From contig JAEYTL010000027.1 of the NCBI GenBank assembly GCA_023434025.1, forward strand, positions 93,878 to 157,877: DNA of 64,000 nt. The letters run 5' to 3'. The notes under the pieces are model-generated. The model did not search any database. It was not told the DNA's origin and saw nothing but the letters and a program-made list of their open reading frames with translations. This document shows, in pieces, positions 52,601-60,183 of this stretch (positions are counted from its first letter, which is position 1; each line of letters opens with the position of its first letter). The position numbers and the translations under genes are program-made. Source of the stretch: Bacteroidota bacterium (lineage in GTDB: Bacteria > Bacteroidota > Bacteroidia > Flavobacteriales > Flavobacteriaceae).

Positions 52601-53357
52601 CCGGGCTGTCAGTGCCGGTAACCTGCAGTTCAATAATTTACAGAGAGAATTAAATGATGGTGTTTTTTACAGAAGTGATAATGCAGTGACATCTTCCAGA
52701 ATTTGGCTACATCTGAAAAGTAACAATGCCGTTGTGGGTAACATGGCCATTGGATACAGAGCAGATGCTACGAATGGAATTGACCAGATGTTAGATGGCG
52801 AATATATTAACGATAGTGCATTAGCCTTGAATTCAATAGTGGCAGAAACCGAGCTTGCCGTTCAACACAGAGCCGACTTTATTCCTGCTGACGTAGTGCC
52901 ATTAAGTTTTAAAACAAACAATGCAGGAAGTTTTGAAATTGCTATCAATATGGTAGATGGCTTGTTTTTAAACGAAGAGCAACCCATTTTTTTAAAAGAT
53001 AATTTACTTCAAATAGAACATGATTTAAGAAATGCAAACTACAGTTTTGTTTCTGATGCCGGAACTTTTACCGGCCGTTTTGAAGTTGTTTACCAAAGTA
53101 CCCTGTCAGTCGAAAATCCGGTTCTTGTAAATTCTGTGGTTGTTTTTTCAAAAGATAAAAACATTCTGATTAATGCGGGATCAACCACAATGAGTGCTGT
53201 AAAAGTGTTTGATATGAGAGGAAGTTTAGTTGCTCAGCGAAGCGATGTTAATGCTTCAACAGTTATGATTCCGTTAACACAGGTGGAAAACCAAGTTCTG
53301 ATTGTTCAGGTTTCATCGGCTGACGGACAAACGGTTTCGAAAAAAGTAGTTCACTAG
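49635..53357 (+). CDS. Large T9SS type C surface protein, beta-repeat
   Basis: A 1240-residue exported protein with a signal peptide (about 1-22) followed by KTWVGSNNSNWNTNSNWSPN, a start common in flavobacterial surface proteins. A long Asn/Thr/Ser/Gly-rich beta-solenoid-like body (about 25-640) contains NINVNTNATINRLTV-type repeats. It ends with a module (about 828-1240, from MRLDYVLWSSPVENQNLLSF) homologous to that of the upstream gene, and a type C sorting domain (AVKVFDMRGSLVAQ, ending VSKKVVH). Likely secreted to the cell surface. No catalytic motif was recognised. Confidence 0.85.
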   Translation: MKKFLSFILLMSLFLVSASISAQKTWVGSNNSNWNTNSNWSPNGVPGAGDNVIINTSVNINVNTNATINRLTVTGNASVSFTSNGAARTITVDNTGSSIDSGSSLELRGSNGSGPRTMTLAFTGTNRTMNIAGTLNVTAVSAGGVYNATNSSTTVTGTLINSGGTITSTASNLNISANGIYQHDRNGGTIPTATWDLSSTCLVSGITNTIPSGGLGQSFGNFTWNCTSQSGAINNITGTGGGLTTVNGNFTVSSTNNRTLNLNNSSSNRTINVEGDFIISGGNVDWASGSGSTLINLGGNIDVTGAGTLTTSTSNTSNVNGTFVLTGTNPQNLNFQTPANITYTNFTVNNSRTLVLTSDVILNRHNNAPWRGTITVNNGGTLNCGSYVIDGGGLVQTNAEFNLNSGGKIITANASGIQGSVNTTNVTATYSSGANYEFRGASTGVFALTSANTVTGVFTVNNSSGVTLNQDFTISTLEFLNGVATTGNFAITIPLTGSVSGAGSTKYVNGRLNKVFNSASNFTYPVGKGGVYKPLVFQFTSLSGTSTISVEQFESALTGTLPASINLNNARYWEISRSGGSSFSYKLTLDGSNDDVTGNVVMLKKESGVITDHSVSSPDFTNVANFNTLTGTNQFTLGSSCTQVATTGGDQRFCEAVITALSANLPVYGTGVWSVSGPSTSTAQFADINDPNTTFFPNGGNGEYILTWTITNGNCSDFADVKVEYGKTSTWTAAFGGSWSNGVPDETTSAVVAYDYNSSGDLTACSLTVTNNAAVLILSGDVVNLAGGLTVDSGSSFTLSHDAYLLQEGTTNLNEGEITVKRQTQNLMRLDYVLWSSPVENQNLLSFSPLTVTNRFYTYNSATDVYSAIAPGSNNFLTAKGYLIRMPDNHPASPTAWEGSFVGKPNSGDITFTLSAVGNGYTAVGNPYPSPVSIATFLNDNNGLIDGNLYFWRKTNNALGSAYITCSGGVFSDGPHDHNNIQPGQGFFVRAVSAGNLQFNNLQRELNDGVFYRSDNAVTSSRIWLHLKSNNAVVGNMAIGYRADATNGIDQMLDGEYINDSALALNSIVAETELAVQHRADFIPADVVPLSFKTNNAGSFEIAINMVDGLFLNEEQPIFLKDNLLQIEHDLRNANYSFVSDAGTFTGRFEVVYQSTLSVENPVLVNSVVVFSKDKNILINAGSTTMSAVKVFDMRGSLVAQRSDVNASTVMIPLTQVENQVLIVQVSSADGQTVSKKVVH

Positions 53358-53383
53358 AAATAAACCACTATACAATGTGTCAG

Positions 53384-53410
53384 AACCTTCGAGCAATCGA
53401 AGGTTTTTTT
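53384..53410 (+). terminator. Terminator after the second type C gene
   Basis: A perfect 9-bp stem AACCTTCGA / TCGAAGGTT (53384-53392, 53397-53405) with a GCAA (GNRA) tetraloop and a T-run to 53410. Confidence 0.95.
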
Positions 53411-53417
53411 ATAATCA

Positions 53418-53550
53418 GACGAAATGCACATTTCATCGTTCTGCGTAAAGTACCGTCAATAAGGAGATAATCGACGAAATGCATATTTTGTCCATTCACT
53501 TTCACCAGAGTGCGTGTTAGTCGATTTTTTCAACACGTTATCGAAAAAAT
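53418..53550. repeat. Direct and inverted repeats upstream of the 116-aa gene
   Basis: GACGAAATGCACATTT (53418-53433) recurs as GACGAAATGCATATTT (53473-53488), 55 bp on. ATTTTTTC (53524-53531) and GAAAAAAT (53543-53550) form an 8-bp inverted repeat. A TACTTTTA box (53574-53581) follows before the ATG at 53617. Confidence 0.5.
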
Positions 53551-53616
53551 AGGGTAGAAGCATACAACCGAGATACTTTTACATCAGAAATAAAAACAAA
53601 AGAGTTTTAAATAAAT

Positions 53617-53967
53617 ATGAAAGCAATCAACACTAAATTCTTAATCACCTTAATCGTAATTCTTTTTTCTGCTATTACTGAAGTTTCTGCTCAAACTGCT
53701 GTAGCTAATGAAATAGTTTCAGAAGAAAATGCTCAAGAGATGATTCAAGAAAGTACTGTTGAAATGTCTTCAATTGAAATATCAAATTGGTTTTCCGGGG
53801 CAAAACAGGAAATTAATGTTACATCAGCAAAAGAATCAACAACCATCAACCGTTCTGCTTTAGTTTCTAAAAAAGAGCAATATTTAAAGTCAGGAATGTC
53901 TAATAAAACACTTTTGATTCGTTCCATCATGAAAAAAGCAGACAGTTATGTAAACGCAACGGTTTAG
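53617..53967 (+). CDS. Small secreted protein of unknown function
   Basis: A 116-residue protein with a signal peptide (about 1-25, ending ITEVSAQ). The mature part of about 90 residues is rich in Ser, Glu and Lys with an amphipathic helix (VSEENAQEMIQE) and a basic C-terminal half (YLKSGMSNKTLLIRSIMKKA). No cysteines, lipobox or T9SS domain. It has its own terminator and an unusually repeat-rich upstream region, so it may be separately regulated. Function unknown. Confidence 0.7.
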   Translation: MKAINTKFLITLIVILFSAITEVSAQTAVANEIVSEENAQEMIQESTVEMSSIEISNWFSGAKQEINVTSAKESTTINRSALVSKKEQYLKSGMSNKTLLIRSIMKKADSYVNATV

Positions 53968-54012
53968 TTTTATGTCAAAGAACTAAACAATCAGTTACTA
54001 AAACCCTTCATG

Positions 54013-54035
54013 ACCCTTCTTCCGGAAGGGTTTTT
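54013..54035 (+). terminator. Terminator after the small secreted protein gene
   Basis: ACCCTTC (54013-54019) and GAAGGGT (54025-54031) pair around TTCCG, followed by five T residues. Confidence 0.85.
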
Positions 54036-54040
54036 GATTT

Positions 54041-54077
54041 TTATACCTGACAGGTTTTTAAAACCTGTCAGGTATAA
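54041..54077. repeat. CCTGACAGG palindrome
   Basis: A perfect 17-bp inverted repeat (54041-54057 with 54061-54077) around a 3-nt centre; the core word ACCTGACAGGTTT is mirrored. A degenerate copy forms the carA terminator at 43801-43838, so the word is dispersed. Located 6 bp after another terminator and lacking a T-tract on its right. Confidence 0.8.
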
Positions 54078-54169
54078 AAAAAGCCACTTGTTTAATTTAC
54101 ATTTATCATCAGATTCTCATTCAAATCCTGCAATTACTCATTTGCCGGTTAACTTCAAAAAGGATAACC

Positions 54170-54177
54170 TATATTTG
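54170..54177 (+). promoter_or_regulatory. -7 promoter box for the second sensor kinase
   Basis: TATATTTG is an exact consensus match 11 bp before the ATG at 54189 (17 bp before ATG 54195). A TTTG lies at 54141-54144, but the 25-nt gap is long. Confidence 0.5.
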
Positions 54178-54188
54178 TTTCTCAAATC

Positions 54189-56162
54189 ATGTTTATGAAG
54201 AAGTTATATCTTTTACTCTTTTTATATGGTTGCGGTTTTACATTTGTTTTCGGACAAAATAAAACAGCAGACAGTTTAAAGAATATTCTGAGTCAAACAA
54301 AAAATGACATTGAAAAAGTCCAGCATCTTAATGAAATAGCCGATTATTACAAAAGCAGTAATCCGGTATTGATGAGTGGATATGCGAAGAAGGCATTGGA
54401 ATTGGCAAGAAAAATCAATTATCAGGCTGAAGAAGGGCATGCCTTGCTTAATTTAGGTATTGCTGAAATAATTTCAGGAAAATATCCGGAAGCCTTAGAC
54501 TTTTTTTCGCAGGCTAAATTGGTTTATGAGAATGAACTTGCGGTTAATTTGAGAGATAATAGTAAGCTTAAAAATGGGTTGGCAAGAGTTTATGGTAGTA
54601 TGGGGGTGGTTTTTTCGGAACAGAGTAACTATGCCAAAGCACTTCAATATCACCTTAAAGCCGTTTCAATCTATGAGGAAACAAAAGAAGAGGATAAACT
54701 GGCTAAGGTTTATAACAACATAGGGGTCGTTTACAGAGCTCAAAACGAAGATTTCAAAGCCCTGGATTATTTTAGCAAGGCACAAAAGATTCAGGAGAAA
54801 ATAGGTGACAGGACGGTTGGGATAACGGTTACCAATATCGGAAATCTCTACTTAAAGCAAAACAACCTGAAGGAGGCTGAAGGGTATTATAAAAAAGCAA
54901 AGTATTATTTTGAAAAATTTCCGAATCCCAGAGGCTTGGGTGAATTGTATAATAATTTAGGATTACTTTACAAAAAAGAAGCTGCTCCGCAAAAAGCCCT
55001 TGAAAGCTGGAACCTTGCTCTGCAATCATTTGACCTGATCGGAGATAAGTTCGGTAAATCAGATACCTATCTGTTTATGGGAGAGTATTTTTATGAGCAG
55101 CACAAATGGAGCGAAGCGTTAAAATATGCCGAAAATGCTGCCCAATTGTCCAGACAGCTTAACGTTTTGGAAGGAACAGCTTTGGCAGAAAAATTATTGA
55201 GTACTATTTACGAAAAACTTAATCAGCCTACAGAAGCATTTAAGCATTTTAAATTATATAAAACAGCACAAGATAGCTTGATAAATCATGAAAATATCAG
55301 GAAAAGCGTACAAGCCGAAATGAATTATGAATTTGATAAGAAAGAAGCTGTTCAGAAAAAAGAGCAGGAAAAGAAAGCATTGCTTTTAGCGGAACAAACT
55401 AAAAGGCAAAACCTGCAAACTATTTTTATTGCTTTATTTGTGTTGCTGTTACTGGGAATTGCTTTTTTGATCTACAACCGCATTCAGTTAAAGAAAAATT
55501 TAACCCTTCAGAAAGAATTGGCAGAATATGAACAAAAAGCGTTGCACCTGCAGATGAATCCGCATTTTGTGTTCAATTGTTTGGGCTCAATTTCCAGTTT
55601 TATTGTACAGAACGGAACGGATTCAGCAATCAAATACCTGTCAAAATTCTCAAAGCTGATGCGTTTGACCTTAGAATACTCTAAAGAATCACTTATTCCG
55701 ATAGACAAAGAAATAGAGAGCCTGCAAAACTATTTAGAACTGGAACAACTGCGTTTTAATAATGTTTTTGAATTTAAAATATCAAAAAGTAAAGAAATAG
55801 AAGACGACATGGCTTTACCGCCGCTACTATTGCAGCCTTTTGTGGAAAATGCGATTATTCACGGATTAATTCCTAAAAAAGAAAACGGGGTTATTTCGGT
55901 AGATTTTTCGATAGAAAAAGATAATTTAGTCTGTACCATTTTAGATGACGGTATCGGATTTGATAAATCGAAAGAAATTAAAGAAAACCTGGTGGCGATT
56001 CACAAATCGATGGCTTTGGATATTACCAAAAAACGGTTAGAAATGATGGAAGCATCCACTGCTCAAAAAGCAAAAGTAGAGATTAAAGAAATTAAAAATG
56101 ATTCCGGCGAAATTCAAGGCACAAAAGTAGTTTTGAATTTACCCATACAATATATAAAATAA
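54189..56162 (+). CDS. TPR-containing LytS-type sensor histidine kinase
   Basis: A 657-residue sensor with a signal peptide (about 1-24), an extracytoplasmic TPR array (about 45-370, for example ALQYHLKAVSIYEE and VYNNIGVVYRAQNEDFKALD), a coiled coil, a membrane helix (about 407-430) and a His_kinase domain with His459 in LQMNPHFVFN. The ATPase domain has N-box QPFVENAIIHG and a clear G1 box LDDGIGFDK, unlike the kinase at 21708-23852. The start may be ATG 54189 or 54195; the second gives MKKLYLLLFL, a more usual signal start. The regulator gene follows after 57 bp. Confidence 0.88.
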   Translation: MFMKKLYLLLFLYGCGFTFVFGQNKTADSLKNILSQTKNDIEKVQHLNEIADYYKSSNPVLMSGYAKKALELARKINYQAEEGHALLNLGIAEIISGKYPEALDFFSQAKLVYENELAVNLRDNSKLKNGLARVYGSMGVVFSEQSNYAKALQYHLKAVSIYEETKEEDKLAKVYNNIGVVYRAQNEDFKALDYFSKAQKIQEKIGDRTVGITVTNIGNLYLKQNNLKEAEGYYKKAKYYFEKFPNPRGLGELYNNLGLLYKKEAAPQKALESWNLALQSFDLIGDKFGKSDTYLFMGEYFYEQHKWSEALKYAENAAQLSRQLNVLEGTALAEKLLSTIYEKLNQPTEAFKHFKLYKTAQDSLINHENIRKSVQAEMNYEFDKKEAVQKKEQEKKALLLAEQTKRQNLQTIFIALFVLLLLGIAFLIYNRIQLKKNLTLQKELAEYEQKALHLQMNPHFVFNCLGSISSFIVQNGTDSAIKYLSKFSKLMRLTLEYSKESLIPIDKEIESLQNYLELEQLRFNNVFEFKISKSKEIEDDMALPPLLLQPFVENAIIHGLIPKKENGVISVDFSIEKDNLVCTILDDGIGFDKSKEIKENLVAIHKSMALDITKKRLEMMEASTAQKAKVEIKEIKNDSGEIQGTKVVLNLPIQYIK

Positions 56163-56189
56163 TAACAAACGGTTTGCGACCCCAACAAA

Positions 56190-56214
56190 AACCCGCAACC
56201 TGCAACCCGCAACA
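56190..56214. repeat. CGCAAC stutter patch before the second regulator gene
   Basis: Three near copies of a 7-nt word (CCGCAAC, CTGCAAC, CCGCAAC) stand in tandem, ending 5 nt before the ATG at 56220. An imperfect complement, GGTTTGCG, lies at 56170-56177. Confidence 0.6.
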
Positions 56215-56219
56215 CGAAA

Positions 56220-56981
56220 ATGACAACAGCCATATTAATAGATGACGATGCCAACCTGAGAGCCGGAATGCGGCAAATGCTTTCGCGGTATGCCCCTGAT
56301 ATAGTTATTATTGGTGAAGCAGACAGCGTGCTATCCGGAGTGGAGACCGTAAACCGTTTAAAACCTCAGGTTTTATTTTTGGATATACAATTAACAGACG
56401 GAACCGGTTTTGATTTATTGGAACAATTGGCAGAAATCAATGGAAAAATAACGTCTCAGGTAGTATTTATTACGGCCCATGAGCAATATGCCATCAAGGC
56501 TTTTCGGTTTAGTGCATTAGATTTTCTGCTAAAGCCCGTAGATCCGGAAGAGCTGCAAAAAGTAATTGAAAAAATAGAAGATGTTTTGTCTAAAAGCGGT
56601 AATTATGCCCATATTGATTTGTTATTGGAGAATATCCGGAGAAAAGTGGATAATTTTAAGCGGATTGCTCTTTCCACTTCAGACGGAATTCACTTGTTTG
56701 AAATCAGCGATATTATCCGGTGTGAAAGCGAAGATAACTACACCAAGTTTTACATCAAAAACAACAAGCCGATTCTGATTTCCAAAACATTGAAAGAATA
56801 TGAAGAATTGTTAACAGAGCATGGATTTGAACGCATTCATCAATCGCATTTAATTAACCTGGCTTATTTAAAGTCATATATAAAAAAAGACGGAGGTTAT
56901 GTGGTAATGGCGGATAATAGTAATCTGCCAATTTCGCAACGCAAAAAAGAACGGTTGCAGGAATTAATCAAAAACTTATAA
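56220..56981 (+). CDS. LytTR-family response regulator
   Basis: A 253-residue regulator: receiver domain with acidic triplet in ILIDDDANLRAG, phospho-acceptor Asp55 in LFLDIQLTDG and Lys in FLLKPVDPEE; LytTR domain (about 150-253) with IIRCESEDNYTKFYI and FERIHQSHLINLAYL. It forms a pair with the upstream kinase and is followed 103 bp on by a T9SS surface protein, the same order as at 18.7-23.9 kb. No matching CAACAGTA repeats were found near this pair. Confidence 0.92.
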   Translation: MTTAILIDDDANLRAGMRQMLSRYAPDIVIIGEADSVLSGVETVNRLKPQVLFLDIQLTDGTGFDLLEQLAEINGKITSQVVFITAHEQYAIKAFRFSALDFLLKPVDPEELQKVIEKIEDVLSKSGNYAHIDLLLENIRRKVDNFKRIALSTSDGIHLFEISDIIRCESEDNYTKFYIKNNKPILISKTLKEYEELLTEHGFERIHQSHLINLAYLKSYIKKDGGYVVMADNSNLPISQRKKERLQELIKNL

Positions 56982-57084
56982 AATTCTAAATAATAATGGC
57001 CGAATTCTCATTGACAGAATTTCACCTCAAATGAATAGAATAATTTAGCTGAGAAATATAAAGAAAACACAAAAGATAATATTT

Positions 57085-59994
57085 ATGAAAAAGATACTTA
57101 CAATTTTTTTATTGATAACAGGAATGACTCAGGCACAGAATCTGCATATTCCTGATCCGGTTTTAAAAGCCCGTTTGCTTTTGATGGCAGACAGTAATAA
57201 TGATGGTGAATTATCCTATTGGGAAGGACAAACCATTACCGAACTAATCATAATAGATATGGGAATAACCAGTCTGGTTGGAGTAGAGAGTTTCATGAAC
57301 CTTACAAGACTTGTTTGCAGCTATAACCAGATTACTACTCCATTGAACTTCCAAAATATGTATTCGTTGGAGATTTTAGAGTGTAATAATAACCTGATTC
57401 CCTCTATTAATGTAACTGGGCTTACTAACCTGAAATCTATTTATGCAACTCATAACCAAATAACCTCGTTAGATGTAAGTACGGTAAACAGTCTGGAAAC
57501 GTTGGCTATCGGTAATAATCCTTTGTCTGAGCTCTCACTCAATACAACCATAAGAGGGTTTAGTTGTAATAATACAAACATTACTCAGATTGATGTAACG
57601 GGTTTTCCTAACCTAACATCCATAATTGCTAATAGCAATCCGATGCTTGAAAGTGTAAATGCAGCAGGAGTTACTACTTTAACACATTTTTCTGGATATA
57701 ATTCTCCTCTTATGGAATGGATTGATGTTTCAAATACGCAAATTCCTTCTTTAAACCTTAATGGGAATGTTTCAGTAAGCCATGTTAATGTTGAGAATTG
57801 TACTTTAATCACCCATTTATGGATTCCGGATGCACAATTAACAACATTGGATGTTTCGGGATTAACTTCTTTGCAGGAACTAAAATGTCAGAATAATTCT
57901 ATTGTAACATTAGATATTTCGGGATGTGTTGCCTTAAAAACAGCTTGGATACAGAATAATCAGATAGAGAGTCTTGATTTTTCGGATTCCCCTTTACTTG
58001 AAACAGCAGTTACAGCCGGAAATAATTTTCCTTTTCTGGACCTTTCAAACCGACCGCTTTTGACTGCTTTTAATTGTGGAAGCAACCCGAATTTACATAC
58101 ACTCAGTATCGAAAATTGTACAGGATTAACAAATATCGGATGTGATCATTCCCCTATGCTTACTTCATTTAACATACAAGGTTGTATAAATGCAGCAAAT
58201 TTAGGAGTGCAATATACAGGACTAACAAGTTTAGATGCTTCAGATTTACCTTTATTAACCAATATAAATATCAGTTTTAACCCAGAGTTGAGTTCTATTG
58301 ATCTTACAAACACGACAAATGTTATATATTTACAATTACGCCAGTCTAATTTTTCAGAACTGGATATAAGCACTCTTACGGCTCTGACTTATTTAGACTG
58401 TCAAAGTAATTCACTTACAACACTTGATGCTTCATTAAATACGGCATTACAAACATTGAGGTGTAATAGCAACATGTTAGAAACGCTATTTATTAAAAAC
58501 GGAACAGATGAAGTAGTCTATTTATACGGAAATAATGACCTGATGTATGTCTGTGTTGATGAATCACAGAAACAAGCTGTTATTGATGCGATGACATCAT
58601 TTCAGAATGCCTCGGTTAATTCATATTGTCGAATAGAACCGGGAGGAGACTATAACACAATAACAGGAAAAGTAATGATAGATTTAGATGGAAACGGGTG
58701 TGATGAGAATGAAGGAGTAAATTCGTTTGTTAAAGTAAAAGTTACAGACGGAAGTAGTGATAGTTATGTTTTTACAGATGCTTCAGCGGTATACTCTCAT
58801 TATGTTGGTATAGGAGATTATACCATAACTCCGGAGGTAGAAAACATTCCCTTCTTTGTTTTGTCTCCTTTAAGCGATCAGGTTGAATTTACAGATGTTA
58901 ACAACAATGTTTACACCCGGGATTTCTGCATACAGCCCGATGGTGTTCATTCGGATGTTGAAGTTGTGATAAGTCCTGTTTTTCCTGCCCGTCCCGGATT
59001 CATAGCAATCTATGAAATTGTGTACAGAAACAAAGGAAACCAGACAGAAGTAGCTTATGTAAACTTTAATTATGATGAAACCGTTCTGAGTGTTGTTTCT
59101 ACTTCGGCAGAACCCGATGGCAGCTTAACATATCCCGGACATTTTACTTGGATTATACCCAACTTAAGGCCGTTTGAAAGTGGCAGTATTCAGGTTATTT
59201 TCAATGTAAACTCGCCTACAGACAGTCCTGCGGTAAACATTGGGGATATATTGAGTTTTGATGCTTTTATAGATATCACTACAGATGAAAATTGGGACGA
59301 TAACGGGTTTGTGTTAGAAGAGACCGTTGTGGGAGCTTATGATCCCAATGATATAACTTGTCTTGAAGGAGATGTGGTAAGTCCGGATTATATCGGAGAG
59401 CGATTGCATTACCTTATCCGGTTTGAAAACACCGGGAATTTTTATGCCGAAAATGTAGTGGTAGTGATGGATATCGATGAAACAAAATACGATATAGCCA
59501 GTTTACAGATTTTAAATGCTTCTCATAACGTAAGAGCTCAGGTGAGAAATGGAGTGGCTGAATTTTTCTTTAATCAGATTTATCTTGATTCCGGAGGACA
59601 TGGAAATATATTGCTGGTCATGAATTCTAAAAACTCATTGTCAGTTGGGGATTTTGTAAAAAGTAAGGCAGATATTTATTTTGATTACAATTATCCGATC
59701 ATAACAAATGATGCCGAAACATTATTCGAGGCTTTAAGTGTTGTAAATCCTGTATCAGATAGTTTAATAACCGTTTATCCGAATCCGGTAAAAGACATTG
59801 TCAACATTACCGTTAAAGCGGATTCAACCATCAAAACGATTGAATTATATGATGTTCAGGGAAGATTATTGCAAACACAATTGGTGAATAATGTAACTTC
59901 CGAATTAAATTTATCGTCAAGAGCCAACGGTATGTATTTTGTGAGAATCAATACGGATAAAGGAAGTAAAGTAGAAAAGTTGATTAAAGAGTAA
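57085..59994 (+). CDS. T9SS type A surface protein with leucine-rich repeats
   Basis: A 969-residue exported protein: signal peptide (about 1-18), an opening domain with DSNNDGELSYWEG that resembles an EF-hand or dockerin-like calcium loop, a long leucine-rich-repeat region (about 55-500) with LTSLDVS and LxxLxCxxN patterns of the internalin-like class, then beta domains typical of Bacteroidota (VGAYDPNDITCLEGD, then RFENTGNFYAENVVVVMDID). A type A sorting domain (VYPNPVKDIVNIT, ending RINTDKGSKVEKLIKE) closes it. LRRs bind proteins, so it may be an adhesin. Downstream partner of the regulator at 56220. Confidence 0.88.
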   Translation: MKKILTIFLLITGMTQAQNLHIPDPVLKARLLLMADSNNDGELSYWEGQTITELIIIDMGITSLVGVESFMNLTRLVCSYNQITTPLNFQNMYSLEILECNNNLIPSINVTGLTNLKSIYATHNQITSLDVSTVNSLETLAIGNNPLSELSLNTTIRGFSCNNTNITQIDVTGFPNLTSIIANSNPMLESVNAAGVTTLTHFSGYNSPLMEWIDVSNTQIPSLNLNGNVSVSHVNVENCTLITHLWIPDAQLTTLDVSGLTSLQELKCQNNSIVTLDISGCVALKTAWIQNNQIESLDFSDSPLLETAVTAGNNFPFLDLSNRPLLTAFNCGSNPNLHTLSIENCTGLTNIGCDHSPMLTSFNIQGCINAANLGVQYTGLTSLDASDLPLLTNINISFNPELSSIDLTNTTNVIYLQLRQSNFSELDISTLTALTYLDCQSNSLTTLDASLNTALQTLRCNSNMLETLFIKNGTDEVVYLYGNNDLMYVCVDESQKQAVIDAMTSFQNASVNSYCRIEPGGDYNTITGKVMIDLDGNGCDENEGVNSFVKVKVTDGSSDSYVFTDASAVYSHYVGIGDYTITPEVENIPFFVLSPLSDQVEFTDVNNNVYTRDFCIQPDGVHSDVEVVISPVFPARPGFIAIYEIVYRNKGNQTEVAYVNFNYDETVLSVVSTSAEPDGSLTYPGHFTWIIPNLRPFESGSIQVIFNVNSPTDSPAVNIGDILSFDAFIDITTDENWDDNGFVLEETVVGAYDPNDITCLEGDVVSPDYIGERLHYLIRFENTGNFYAENVVVVMDIDETKYDIASLQILNASHNVRAQVRNGVAEFFFNQIYLDSGGHGNILLVMNSKNSLSVGDFVKSKADIYFDYNYPIITNDAETLFEALSVVNPVSDSLITVYPNPVKDIVNITVKADSTIKTIELYDVQGRLLQTQLVNNVTSELNLSSRANGMYFVRINTDKGSKVEKLIKE

Positions 59995-60018
59995 GTGGTT
60001 TAAATTAGTTTAAAGTTG

Positions 60019-60051
60019 AAAAACTCACGTAAGTAAATACGTGAGTTTTTT
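60019..60051 (+). terminator. Terminator after the LRR protein gene
   Basis: A 13-bp perfect stem (60019-60031 with 60038-60050), core ACTCACGTA, with a 6-nt loop and T-run. The same AAAAAC(T/C)CACGT word recurs in the terminator at 61643-61679. Confidence 0.92.
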
Positions 60052-60102
60052 ATTTATAATGACTTTTAATTATTTTCATGGTAGAAAAGTGACCGATTTT
60101 GA

Positions 60103-60134
60103 TTTGAATGTATTCCTGAAAATTCTTACTATTG
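60103..60134 (+). promoter_or_regulatory. Promoter for the gene at 60184
   Basis: TTTG (60103-60106), a 20-nt gap, TACTATTG (60127-60134), one mismatch to the -7 consensus, 49 bp before the ATG. Confidence 0.6.
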
Positions 60135-60183
60135 CAAAACTAACTCAATTCTGGAAACAGAAGATAAATTCAATAAATACAAA

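Noticed and set aside
54041..54077. Calling the CCTGACAGG palindrome a second terminator
   Set aside because: No T-tract follows on the plus strand, and a complete terminator already lies just upstream.
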